Shown: positions 44,374 through 56,064 of the stretch, piece by piece
How the letters are laid out: each line of letters begins with the position of its first letter
Position numbering within the stretch: position 1 is the first letter of the stretch
Assembly: GCA_001600635.1 (NCBI GenBank)
Contig: BCKL01000006.1
Location: 124,001-188,000 of the forward strand
Reading direction: 5' to 3'
Origin: Leucosporidium creatinivorum
Taxonomy: Eukaryota > Basidiomycota > Microbotryomycetes > Leucosporidiales > Leucosporidiaceae
Length of the DNA stretch: 64,000 nt
Notes under the pieces: generated by a model
Seen by the model: the letters and a program-made list of their open reading frames with translations, nothing else
What the model was told of the DNA's origin: nothing
Databases searched by the model: none
Translations under genes and position numbers: made by a program

Positions 44374-47300
44374 ATGGCCAAGCACGCCGCTTCAGACAGC
44401 GACGACGAGGCTACTTCTCCCAAACGTCCTCGCATCAACGGTACAGGACCTTCCTCGCAAACTCTCCCCGCTTCGACCCCTCCTCCTCTCCCTAAAGCTC
44501 GAGCAGCTCAACAGACTCAAGCCGGCTCGGACGAGGACGAGGAGGAGGAGGAGGATGATGGCATGGACGTCGAAGAGGATGAGGAGGAACAGGCGAGGCA
44601 GACCCAGCAGGTCAAGGATATGCGTAACAAGACTAAGGCTACAGGCGTAAGTCGTCGCGTCGAGCGGGACAGAGCGCGTCAGTTTTGGCTCGCAAGCTGA
44701 CCCTCTACATGACTTACAGCAAGTCGCCCAGGCTGGTATCATCGAGCAGGTTCACCTCGAGAACTTCATGGTGCGTCTGCAGCACTACAGCGCGAGGAGG
44801 GAGATGAGAGCGAGCGGGCAGAGGCTAACGCGTCTCGGTCTGCAGTCCCACAAGCTCACCACCGTCAACTTTGGCCCTCAAATCAACTTTCTCGTCGGCA
44901 TGAACGGATCAGGCAAATCGGCCATCCTCACGGGCATCACCATGGCCTTAGGAGGAAACGCCAAGCTCACCGTCCGTCTCGCGCTCTTCCCACCCCTCGC
45001 TAGCTTTAGCTGACCCTTGACACCCACACAGAACCGAGCCAGCAAATCCTCGGGATTTGTCCGCGAAGGCTGCAACCTCGCCAAAGCCTCGGTCAAGCTT
45101 CGCAACCGAGGTACCGACGCGTACCTTCACAACATCTATGGCGACTCCATCACCATCGAGAGGACGTTGAGGGTCAATGGAGGTGGACAGTACAAGATGA
45201 TGAGTGCCGAGGGAGCCACCATTTGCACGAAGAAGCATACGCTGGACTTGATCCGTGAGTTTGGGATCTGCGAGGGTTCGCCGAGCCGGGGTTCGAGAGC
45301 TGACGACCGCGTTTCTGCTGCAGTCGACCACTTCAACATTCAGGTCGAGTATGTATAGCTCTCCCTGCACGTCCGCGACTCCGCTGACCGCCGACTCGCC
45401 CCTACAGCAACCCCATGACCGTCCTCTCGCAAGACCAGTCGCGCCAATTCCTCGCGAGCGCTTCGGCCAAGGACAAGTACCAAGTGAGCTGTCCCTACTA
45501 CTCTCGCTTGACCCCTCACCGACTCCCCTCCCGGCTACAGTTCTTCCTCCGCGGCACCCAACTCCAACAGCTCACCGAAGAGTACGAGCTCATCCGCTCC
45601 AACACGGAAGCGATGGAGGAGGCCCTCGAGCGCAAGAAGGAGGTCCTCCCCGAGCTCAAGGACGCCTACCGTCGCGCGAAGGACCGCGCGAAGGACGCGC
45701 AGGCGGCCATGGGGCAGCAGGATAAGGTCGATAAGATGAAGGAGGAGTTGGCGTGGAGCTATGTTGATGATGTCGAGGATTCGATTAGGAGGGGCCAGCT
45801 TATGGTCGAGAAGGAGGAGAAGTTGGGGCCCAAGATTGAGGCGGAGTTGGAGAAGTTTGAAGTGAGTCGCGCCGAGCCGAGGCTGAGTCGAGGGGGAACG
45901 CCGAGTCGAGCTGAACTTCCGCCTGTTCGCATTCACAGGCTACTCAAGCTGCCGCCGAGGAGGAGATTGGCCAATGCGAGGAAGCGCAAGCCGAAGCTCA
46001 AGCCAAGATTGAGGAGCTCGCGCCCGAGGCCGAGGAATTGAACGAGGTGGTCAAGAAGGAGAAGGCCAAGGCTGCGGCGTGGAGGGTGAGTCGCATCTCT
46101 CTGCCCAACTCGATCGCTACTAACTCACTCTCACCGACAGGACCAAGAGCGCAAGACCAGCGCCGCCATCACTCGCATGCGCAACACTCAACAGCAGCAA
46201 GATCAGCAGCTGGCCGACGAGAAGAAGAAACTCGCCCGCGACATCAAGGCCGAGCAGCAGCCCATCAACGACAAGATCGCCCTCCTCGAGGAAGAAGTCT
46301 CCAAGATCAACTCCAACCAGATGAAGTCGAACCACGACCTCGACGACCTGCGCGAGAGGAACGACGGCTTGCTCGAGAAGCTCCAGGTCGTCAAGGAGAA
46401 GATGAGCGGCGCCGAGTACGAGGGAGGCAAGCTCAGGGAGCAGATCGCCACCCTCAACCGAGCCAAGGGCAACTCGATGTTCGCCTTTGGGCAGAGGATG
46501 CCCGATTTCCTGCGCGCCATCGACCAGGAGAGGTCGTGGAGGGACAAGCCGGTCGGGCCTGCGGGACGCTACATGAAGCTCAAGGAGCCTCGCTATGGCG
46601 CTCTCCTCGAGGCCTTCTTCGCGCACAGCCTCAACGCCTTCATCGTCACCAACGAGCAGGACCGAGCTCTCCTCTTCAAGATCCATCGCCAGTTCCAGAT
46701 GTGAGCTGCAGTGGACGATCTCATACGTGCGACTCGCTGTAGCTGACGTCTCTCATTCTATCGCAGGGGTCACGACGTCCCCATCATCCTCACCCGCCGC
46801 GACGATTCGTTCTTCCAGGGTGTGCAAAGCGGAGAGCCTAATCTCGAAGTCTTGACCATGCGTCGCGCCTTTGCTGTACGTCTTCAACCCTCTTTCATCT
46901 CGGGTCTTCAGCGAGACTCATCCCCTTCCTTATTTTGCAGTTTGAGCACCCCCTCGTCGAGCAAGCCATGATCATCGCCCGCGCCGTCGAGCGCTGCGCC
47001 TTGGTCCCCTTGCGTCCAGACGGAGACCAGTTCCTCCGCACCAACCCCAAGAACGTCCTCGAGGCCTATAGTTCCGATTTGTTCAAGCTGGGCTACTTGT
47101 ACGTGTGCCAGCGGAGCGCCGAGCTGCTCGAGATCGTTTTAGCTGACGGTAAGTCAAACCCCTCCACAGCAACAACCAATCGACTACTAACGTCGTACCT
47201 CATTGGAGGGGACCTCAGCGCTTCAACCCTGATGTTACGGGCCAGATCCAGTGCGCTCATCTCGCTGCCTCTGTCCGCCGAACCAGCTGACCGTTTCGCC

Positions 47301-49221
47301 CTGTCTGTTCTCGTCGCTCGCAGGAGGCTCCAGGAGGATTATCGCGCAGTCGAGCGAGATCTCGCCACTTTCCAACAGGAGAAGCGCGAGATTGACAACC
47401 AGCTCGGGGCCCTCTACAACCAGAAGCAGGCGATTGACGTGAGCTTGTCTTTTGCCTCCTTCTTGCACACCACGAGACGCAGAGAGCTAACGTTACAATC
47501 TCTCCTCGACAGCGCAACCTCAGGCAAGGAGCTCAGCGCATCAACCAGCTCAACCATGAGCTAGAGCACGAGAACGGCAAGCTCCGCGAGGACGAACCGA
47601 CCAACATTGCTGCCATCGAGGAGTTGCGCAAGGTCCGTCGCGACTTCTTCCTTCCTCCTCTCTACTCTCGCTGACCTTCGGATCTCCCAACGCCGACAGG
47701 AAACGACCACCGAGCTCGAGTCCATGCTCGCGCAGTACCAGGCTGGCGTGGAGGACCGAGAGCGCCAGAAAGTCAACCTCGAGCCTACCGTCATCCGCAA
47801 GGGAGTCGTCGAGAAGGAGTTGCGCGACAACACCAAGCTCGCCAGCAAGCTCGCCGTACGTCGCTCCTTCTCGCTGTTCCTCCGCGCCCGAATCTCGCTG
47901 ACCCTCGATGAACGTGACAACAGGGCTTGATCGAGGAATCGGTTGCTAAGCGCGTCAACGCTCAGTCGGCTATCGAGCAGTACACCAAGAAGCTCGATAC
48001 GCACAAGGCCAAGATCGCCGAGATGCAGCGTCAAGTCGATGAACTGACTCCCGAGCTCAACGTGCGTTCCTCCCTCTCCTCTCTCCCCTCTCTCGCCTTC
48101 CCGCTGACACCGTTCACCTCCCTCTCCACAGCTCCGCACTGAGCAAGCCTCCTCCATCTGCCTCCGTCCCGAGGTCGAGAAGAAGCGCTCGACGGCCAAG
48201 TTGACGCAGGAGATTCAGAACATGGAGAAGGCCCTCAAGGATAGGGAGAAGAGGCAGGGTGCGACGACGGAGCAGATCATGACCGAGTTGGCGGTGAGGA
48301 AGAGGACAGTGTCTGATGCGTTGAGCGCGACCAACGATTTGGCCAAGCTCGTCAGGGTGAGTGCGAGGCGAGGGCGTGGAGAGCTGAGCTGACCCTCTTT
48401 CGCACTATATAGGCCCTCGAATCCGCCTATCAATCCCGTATCGTCCGCTGGGCCGACTTCCGCGACCAGATCGCCGCCCGAGCCAAGCTTCAATTCCTCT
48501 TCCACCTCTCCAACCGCGGTTTCACGGGCAAGCTCTCGTTCGACCACGACAAGAACGCGCTCCACATTCGCGTGCAGACCGAGGATGCGGGGACGGGTAA
48601 GAAGAAGAAGACGCAGTTGAAGGACAGCAAGGCGCTCAGCGGAGGAGAGAAGAGCTTTAGTACCATTTGCTTGCTGTTGACCATGTGGGAGGCGGTGGGG
48701 TGCCCGTTGAGGTGCTTGGATGAGTTTGTGAGTAGCGTCGGCTCCGTTCTGGCTTCGAGGCTCGAGCTGACCCTGTTCTCGCTCGCAGGACGTCTTCATG
48801 GTCCGCCTTCGTCGCTTCATCGCGCTCGGTGACGAGTTGCTGACCCTTTCTGCACTCCACAGGACGCTGTCAACCGTCGTATCTCGATGAAGATGATGGT
48901 CGACACCGCCAAGGCCGCCAACGGCGTTCAGTTCATCCTCATCACCCCTCAGGACATGGGCGTGAGTGCCCGAACATCCTCTCTAAGCGACTGTCGAGCG
49001 ATCTAACCCCTCGTATTCCTACAGTCGGCCACCTACGGACCCGAAGTCCGCATCAGCAAGCTGCAGGATCCCGACAGGAGTAAGCCTTTCGCTCGCAGCC
49101 TTCGCCGAGCATCCGAGCTGACCTCCCGTCGTGTCTTCTCCTCCTCCCCCGTCCCTGCTCTCTCCCGCAATTTTCGCTACTCTCACCAACAGACCAAGGA
49201 GTCCTCGCCACTGGCAGGTAA
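44374..49221 (+). CDS. SMC6: Structural maintenance of chromosomes protein 6 (SMC5/6 complex)
   Basis: The acidic N-terminus is followed by GIIEQVHLENFMSHKL and Walker A GMNGSGKSAILTGI, then TVLSQDQSRQFLA. A first coiled coil (EEYELIRSNTEAMEEALERK...) leads to a hinge region (GRYMKLKEPRYGALLEAFF, FIVTNEQDRALLFKI, VPIILTRRDDSFF). SMC6-like NNQSTTNVVPHWRGPQRF precedes the second coil. The C-terminus has ABC signature ALSGGEKSFSTICLLL, Walker B PLRCLDEFDVFMDAVNRR, and ILITPQDM. It ends NQGVLATGR, TAA 49219-49221; about 1,100 residues. SMC6 pairs with SMC5 and acts in recombination repair and rDNA stability. Introns are numerous; one coding exon (48789-48800) is 12 nt, coding DVFM of Walker B. 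Confidence 0.94.
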
Positions 49222-49637
49222 CCGCACCCGCTCAACATCCTTCGCTTCGGCCCTCCCGTCCTCTCGCCCTCCTTCGCCGTTTTTCCTCGCTTCTGTTGTA
49301 GATGTAGTACACGCATAGCCTCTCGATATATCTCGGTCGAGGATTTGCAAGACCCCTGATTTGACCTCTGTATCGGATCAAGGACAATGAGAGCCCCTTG
49401 AGCTTCCTGAAGTCGACTCGACGCGATTTCGGCTTTCCCTCCTCGTTCTCATTCGTCCTCGCTACTTCTCGAACCGACTCGTGACGGTCCAGCTACACGG
49501 CAGGAGCGACCCTACCCTGCCAGCGTTCGACTCGTCGTCACCTCCAGCGCACGGCTCCGAACGAGCGGCGCGAGCGCGCTCGCTCGCTCAACGTCGCCGT
49601 CTGCCTACTCGTCTTCGCCAGCTAGAGCAAGAGCAGG
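49222..49637. promoter_or_regulatory. Region between SMC6 and FAB1
   Basis: 416 bp in tandem orientation holding the SMC6 3' UTR and the FAB1 promoter/5' UTR. No separate gene recognised. Confidence 0.35.
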
Positions 49638-52600
49638 ATGCCGTCAACCGATACCTCACCGACATCTGAGGACTCTGCCGCGATGTCGAAGCCTCTCCCC
49701 TCACCTCCCCCGGACTCGCTCCCTCTCCCTTCCCTCGCCCAGCTGCTCGCGCTGCAGGACGAGCCGGAACTGCCTCCTTCGAACCTCGAGCTAGATGAGA
49801 CGTCGAATCGTCACGTCGAGGAGCTGCTGAGACAGTCGCTCAAGAATGCAAAGGTCAACGAGGAGCTGTACCTGGTGAGTTGCTGCGAGAGGAGGGGCCC
49901 GCGCGAGAGGTGGAGCGTGGAAGGGCGACGACAAGGCTGGAGAGGTCGCGTCAGCTCCGAGTGATGTTCTCAGAGCTGTAGAGGATAATACGCGCAGCTG
50001 AGGCTGCAGAAGAGGGTCTCCTGCGATTCGAGCTCACGGTCTGTGGGGTTGCGCACGTCCAACTCGGCTAAGAAACGGAACAGAATCGCTGATTTCATCG
50101 CTACCACTACAGGACTCGATACTCTCCGCTCTCCGCGACCTGGCAGCTTCCCTCACCCCTTCCCTCCTCACCGCCATCGCCGAATCTCAAATCGCTCGGT
50201 GGAAGTCGAGGGACGCCGCTGAAGCCAGCGCCGAGTCGAAAGACAAGGGCAAAGGCAAGGAGAAGAAGGCCAAGGGTATGGAGGAGGGATCCGAACAGAG
50301 CGCGGCGGATGCAGAAGCGGCCGAGGGGGTCGCCCGAGCGAAACGACGGGAGGAGTGGAGAGCGGCGATGTTCCTGCTGCAGGAAGCGGAAACCTCCGGC
50401 GAGGACGAGAAGGAGCCAAAGAAAGGACATGCTCAAGAGCCGACCGACGCCTCGACTTGGTCCGCCATCGCCGAGCCGAGGAAGCTCAGCCTCTTCGAGC
50501 TCGAGATCTCTACCACCGAGACGACCTTGGGCGCCGTCAAGGATGGCAAGGTCAAGCTAGGAGTGCGCTACCTCGACGGACAATGGATTGGGAAGCAGCG
50601 GATCTTCGGGGCAGACACTTCGCCCAGTGAGTTCGACTGAGCCTTGTGAGCCGAGCGCTTTCTCTGATTCGGCTGCCGTCCACAGACATCGAAGGCGACG
50701 ACCTCAAGCTGGTGACGCTCGTCGGAGGCACTTTTCAGCTCACCTGCACCCCCAAGGACCGTGTCCGACTCGAGCGCATCCTCGAAATGGCCGCGTTCGC
50801 CACCCTCTCCCTCAAGCTCGAAACCCACCTCCTTCGCGACACATCATGCCCTCGCCCACCAATCGAGGAAGAGGAAGCCGAGGTCGAATCCAATCCGACC
50901 ACGCCCACCGCCAACACTCCTACGACCCTCAACTTCCCGTCAACCTCCCTCAACCTCATCTCCATCCCGAGCGAGGAGTGGCCGACACGACGGAAGAAAC
51001 TCTCTCGCCGCTCCAAGTTCGGCAACAAGAGCAACAACCTCTGGAGTCTTCTACTCGGCTCCTCCCGCACCACTACCTCCCCTCCTACTTCTCCGCCACC
51101 GCCCCAGTCGCCCACCACGCTCTCCTTCGCCTCCGACAACAGCTCGTCCAGCGCCTCGTTCGTGTCCCTCCCTTCCTCTGCCGACTCGTCTACGCCCAAG
51201 CCGACTCCAAATCGAGTCAAGGACAAGCTGAAGAGTATCGGAGGAGGCTTCCGCTTTCGCAAGCAGCCCAAGGCAGTCGAGCCGACTCTGCGCGAGGCCA
51301 GCGACTTCTCGACCGAGGGCGATCGAGGCTGGGACTTCTTGTCTACCGGCCTCGGCATCTTCGGGGGAGGAGGTTCGAATGTCGAGGAGTCGAAGCCGAA
51401 GCTCGAAACGGCTGCCAAACTCAAGGAGGAGTCGGAGGCAGAACCGACCGAGCGCTTCGAGAAAGTGATCAGGAAGATGCAGGGCTGTATCTTGTCGGTT
51501 TCGCCAGATGGTGAGCCGTCATGCCCCATCACTCCTACTTTCGTACTGACCCGTCTCTTTGCAGTCGTCTACCCTCCGCCTCATCTGCTCGTCCGGCTTC
51601 GACAGCAGGAGATCGCCGAAGCCGAAGCCGAGGCAGTTAAACCCCCTCCTCTCCTGCCAGCAAAGCCTCTGCCATCCTCACCACCGAGATCGCCACCACC
51701 TGTCATGCACCGAATGCGCTCCTACGCCGCCGCCGATGCCCATACCCTAGCGCTCGACTTCGCTACGGGCGAGTCGCCCACCTCCCAGCGGCACGCCCGA
51801 GCCGTCTCGTCGGCTACGGCGCTCACGGCAAGCTCAAGGGCTACGAGGATCACTCTCGATGCGAGAGCAGGTCTTGCATCTCTGATGACGAACAACAACT
51901 CCCTGAGCGGAGCCTTTCGACATCAATCGTGCGCCGAGATCGCCTTCGCCTGCCTGAGAGACCCGCGCTGACATACTTCCGACATCAATACAGGATGCAG
52001 TTCCTCGCCGAGACGGTCGTCATTGGGGCTCCCGAGGGCACAGTCCCTTGCAAGCCGCCCCAATGGCTTCAATGCACCTTCTACCGACACGACTCGACCT
52101 CTGGCAAGGACACGAACCTCGGGCAGCTCGTCGAACGTCTCATCGACCGCAAGGATGCGCCTTGCGAGTCGTCGGAGTGCAAGGAGGTCGGCTCGGCGCA
52201 CTCTCTCCTCCTGCACCACTCAACCCAGCGGCTCTCGAGCTCCCTCTCGATCGTTCCGGAAGTCGAGGGCGAGCGACAGCTGGAGGCAACCTCCTCGGAC
52301 TCGACTCGGCCTCGCATCACCACCTGGTCGACCTGCAGCGCTTGCCACGCCCAAACCCCTCCGACCCTCCTCTCGGCCGCCTCCTACTCGTACAGCTTCA
52401 GCAAGTGGTGCGAGCTCGTCATCTACGATAGCACCTTTGTGCCCTTCCCCGACCTCTGCGACCATGTTAAGGAGGAGCCCGGGATGCTGGTCCGTTCGTT
52501 CGCAAGGGGTGTCGACGTCGTTAGTTTCGCTCTCGAGAAGCTCGAGTGAGCTCCGTCGAACATACCCCTTCTCGAGGAAGATGGAACTGATTTTTTTGCA

Positions 52601-55600
52601 TGGTGCAGACTGTTCGAGCTTCGTCTTCCCACCGCCGTCGACCCTACCATCCCGCACGAGGCCACCACCACCAAGAAGGAGGCCGATCTCGCTCCCTTGG
52701 ATGGCTTGAGAAAAGAGATCGGTACACGTCGCTGCGTTCTCTAGATACTAGATGAGTCTCGAGCTAACGAGTCCTCGCTCCTACTACCAGAGTCCTTCTA
52801 CGAATCGGTTGGTCGCCGTCTGGACCTACTCGCCGACTTGCTCGTCAAGGATACCGAGACGCTCCAGCCCAACGAGGAAGTCCTCGCCGCCGAACTTGGA
52901 GACGGAGAAGTGCCCTCACTAGCGTCGAAGGAGCCTCGCCGACGTCGCGACTCGGACAGCACCATCGTCGATCTTGAGGATGAGGGCCAGCGGCGCACCG
53001 ACACGCTCAAGGCGCCCCACCCCCTCCTCGAGCTTATCGACAAGCTGCGTCGAGCTTTTGAGCGCGACGAGCGCGAATGCCTCGCCTACATGGACGAGCT
53101 CAGCCCCGAGCGGCTGAACGGCGCTCGCTGCTACTTATCTTCGAAGGCGACGGCGGTCAAAGCGAGGCTTGTCGCCTGGGAGACGAAGCACGCTTCGGCT
53201 TTGTCCGGAGCGGATCTGAAGAAGGTCGAACTCGACGAGCCCGAGTACTTCGGAGCAGGCATGCACCTCTTCCCCAGCGAGGCCGACGCCGCAGTGGTTG
53301 TGAGGGAGAAGGAGCTCAGCTCGCTCATCGCCTTCAGTGAGTCTTCGCTACCACTCTCGACTCTTTCGACGCTCACCTCCGCTCTCCTGCAGCCCTCAGC
53401 GCCCGAGCTTTGAAGGAGGAGGTCGCCTCACCCTCTTCGGCCGAGCCTTCCCACCGCAACGTATCGCCGCAAGGCCTCCCGGACTCTCCATCCGACGAGA
53501 TGTCTTCTCGCAAAACATCGCGTAGCTCCATCCCCAGCGAGTTCCTCCGCCCTAGCAGTCTATCATCCTCCGGCCCAAGTCGCTCCTCAAGCCCCTTCGC
53601 CAAGAGCCGACTCTCGTCCTCTGCCTCACGCTCTACGCCCCAACTCGACCCCGACGACTCGGACGCTGACTTTGCAGCGCAGGAAGAAGTCGACTTCGCC
53701 GCCAAGAGGAAGAAGAGGACTCGGCCGGCGTCGAGGATGATGCTCGGTGGACTCGGCCGCAAGAAATCAAGCGAGAGCGCCTCGGGCTTCTTCACCCGCT
53801 CCTCGCCACTCACGACGCCGACGCTTGATGGAGCTCCCTTCGAGGGCGCGCAAGACAAGCGCATCTCCCGCGTTGAACCGATCTCGGAGTCTGTGCTCGA
53901 GGACCTCATCGTCGCCTCGGCGCCAGCAACACCTCCTCGCACCCCCATCGGCCAACCAGCTCGCGCCGTCCCTTCCATCATCTCCACCCTCACCAAGCGG
54001 CAAGCGTCGGAGGCGAGTACAAGCTGCATTATGTCGTTCCCCGACGTCGGAGTCGCCGAGCCGAGCCATCGCCGAGACGGCACCGTCTCCTCCATCAGCT
54101 CGCTCGCTTCATTCGCCTCGAGCTCGACCGGGTCCTCCATTCGATCCTACACCCCTTCCATCAGCGAGGAGGAGGACGAGGACAAGGCCTCCACAGCCGC
54201 CGCCGACCGACCCTCGCGCTTCTTGAGCATGGGAGGCACCATCAGCGGCACCCTCAGCGGACTCAGCGGATTCCTCAGCATCCCCGAGGCGTTCCGTGGG
54301 CATAGTGGAACTCTCAATAATGAACTTCTCGCGACCGACGCCAGCGAACACGTCAAGTTCAGTGAGTGTCTCGGCTCCCGCCCCCGGCACACGCGCTAAC
54401 GACGTTCTTGCCAGGCTTCCGTCGCGGCAGCAAGTCGTTCCGCGTCACTGTATGGTACGCTCAGCGCTTCGCCGACCTTCGCGCACGCTGTGGCTTGAGC
54501 GAGGACTTGTAAGATGCTCTCTCTCGCAGCCGACACTCGACCGATGCTGACTGGCCTACCTACACAGCTTCGTCGAGTCTCTGACACGCTGCGACGACCT
54601 CAACACGTCCGGTGGCAAGTCCTCGGCGGCTTTCTGGACCACTGCAGACCGCCGGTTCCTGCTCAAGGAGCTGGTGAGTGGCTTGCGAGGAAGGGCCGTT
54701 TCATTCGAGTTCTAACTTACCGTCTTGACTACAGGTCACTGTCTACGGTGTCTCCGAGCGCGACTCCTTCCTCAACTTTGCTCCTCAGCTGCTCGAGTAC
54801 CTCATGCACCCCGAGCGGCCTTCCCTCCTCGCCAAGATTCTCGGCTTCTACTCCATCAAGACGAAGATCGGCAGGGAGACAAGACGCCTCGACCTCATCG
54901 TCATGGAGAACATCCTCCACGGACGCAGTGAGTCGCTGCACTTTCTTCACACCCACAGCGCACGGGTGGCTCAGCAGCCCCTCCTCGGCGCCGAACTTGC
55001 TGCTGACACCCGAGTGACTTTCCCACCACCTTCATCTGTAGACATCACTCGGCAGTTCGACCTGAAGGGCATCACGACTCGTATGGCCAAGCCCAAGCCG
55101 GGATGCGAGGGCGAGGCGGCGACGGGATGGGACGCCGATTGGCTTTCGGGCGAGTTGAGGCTTACCGAGTCAGCTATCCGCTCGCTGACGCTTGTTCGAC
55201 CACAGCATCCTCTCGTCTCATGCTCTACTCGCACTCCAAGACGCTCCTCCGCGACTCCTTGCTCAACGACTCAGGCTTCTTGTCGTCCTCGGGCAACATC
55301 GACTACTCGCTGCTGGTCGGCGTGGATGATGAGAGGTGCGTCCCACTGCCTCGCTAGCGCCGGATACTTTTAGGAGCAAAGCTGACTCTCTTTGAGGATT
55401 ACAGGAAAGAGCTGGTCGTCGGGCTCATCGACGTCCTCGGCGTTTTCGACATTCGCAAGCGCCTCGAGCATCAGATCAAGACGGGCGCCAAGCTCGCGAC
55501 CGGCGCCGATGCCGCCACCGTCACAGTTCTGCCACCAGAGGACTACGCCGCTCGGTTCAGACACGGTGCGTTACTCCTCCAAAACCCGGACTCGGCGCTG

Positions 55601-55719
55601 ATCTGCTTGCTATCATCCTCGCAGCCATGGAGACCGCTTTCGTTGCCATCCCCGAGAAGTTCTCCAAACTCAACGACGCCCCAATGGACCTCGACCCTCG
55701 TCTCTCCAGCGTCCTCTGA
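49638..55719 (+). CDS. FAB1: 1-phosphatidylinositol-3-phosphate 5-kinase (FAB1/PIKfyve type), no FYVE domain
   Basis: The ATG at 49638 gives MPSTDTSPTSEDSAAMSKPL. A degenerate chaperonin-like segment ends KLVTLVGGTFQLTCTPKD, then ILEMAAFATLSLKLETHLLRD, as in the Cpn60_TCP1 part of FAB1. The cysteine-containing CCR region follows (FLAETVVIGAPEGTVPCKPP, TTWSTCSACHAQTPPTLL, FSKWCELVIYDSTFVPFPDL). After Ser-rich linkers comes the PIPK catalytic domain: FRVTVWYAQRFADLR, RFLLKELVTVYGV (catalytic Lys), LIVMENILHGR, RQFDLKGITTR, GNIDYSLLVGVDDE, and IDVLGVFDIRKRLEHQIKT. It makes PI(3,5)P2 on endolysosomal membranes. No FYVE finger precedes ATG 49638. Roughly 1,750 residues, short for the family. TGA at 55717-55719. 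Confidence 0.9.
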
Positions 55720-56064
55720 TCGTTTTCCCCTCCCCCTCCCTTCCTGCATGCACTCCCTCTCGCTCTCCTCGTTTATACCGCAGTCCTCGTTCTCGCAATT
55801 GCATCATCTTGTCCCTCGAATGCGACTGTCGAGCGAGAGCGAGCTGAGAGCCAAGCCGAGCAGGACGAGTCGAGCCTCCTTCGGCGCACGCTGTGAGCCT
55901 CAGCGCTGTACCCATCTCTTCGCTGCCTCGGCGCGGTCGACGATATCAGTAATGGGTGAAGGTATGATATTGATGAATGACGCTGGGCTACTCGCTTAGC
56001 TTGAAGGCCGACCCTTGACGGCTCGACCGAGTCCACCAATCTGCGACGCCCCATCTACAGCCGA
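55720..56064. other. Convergent 3' region FAB1 / CDF transporter
   Basis: 345 bp between converging stop codons; presumed 3' UTRs. No coding or RNA feature recognised. Confidence 0.35.

Noticed and set aside
50735-51532. 265-codon minus-strand open frame inside FAB1
   Set aside because: Antisense of a coding exon, low-complexity composition, no recognisable domain.
53373-54140. 255-codon minus-strand open frame inside FAB1
   Set aside because: Complement of the Ser-rich linker exon; no motif or splice context of its own.
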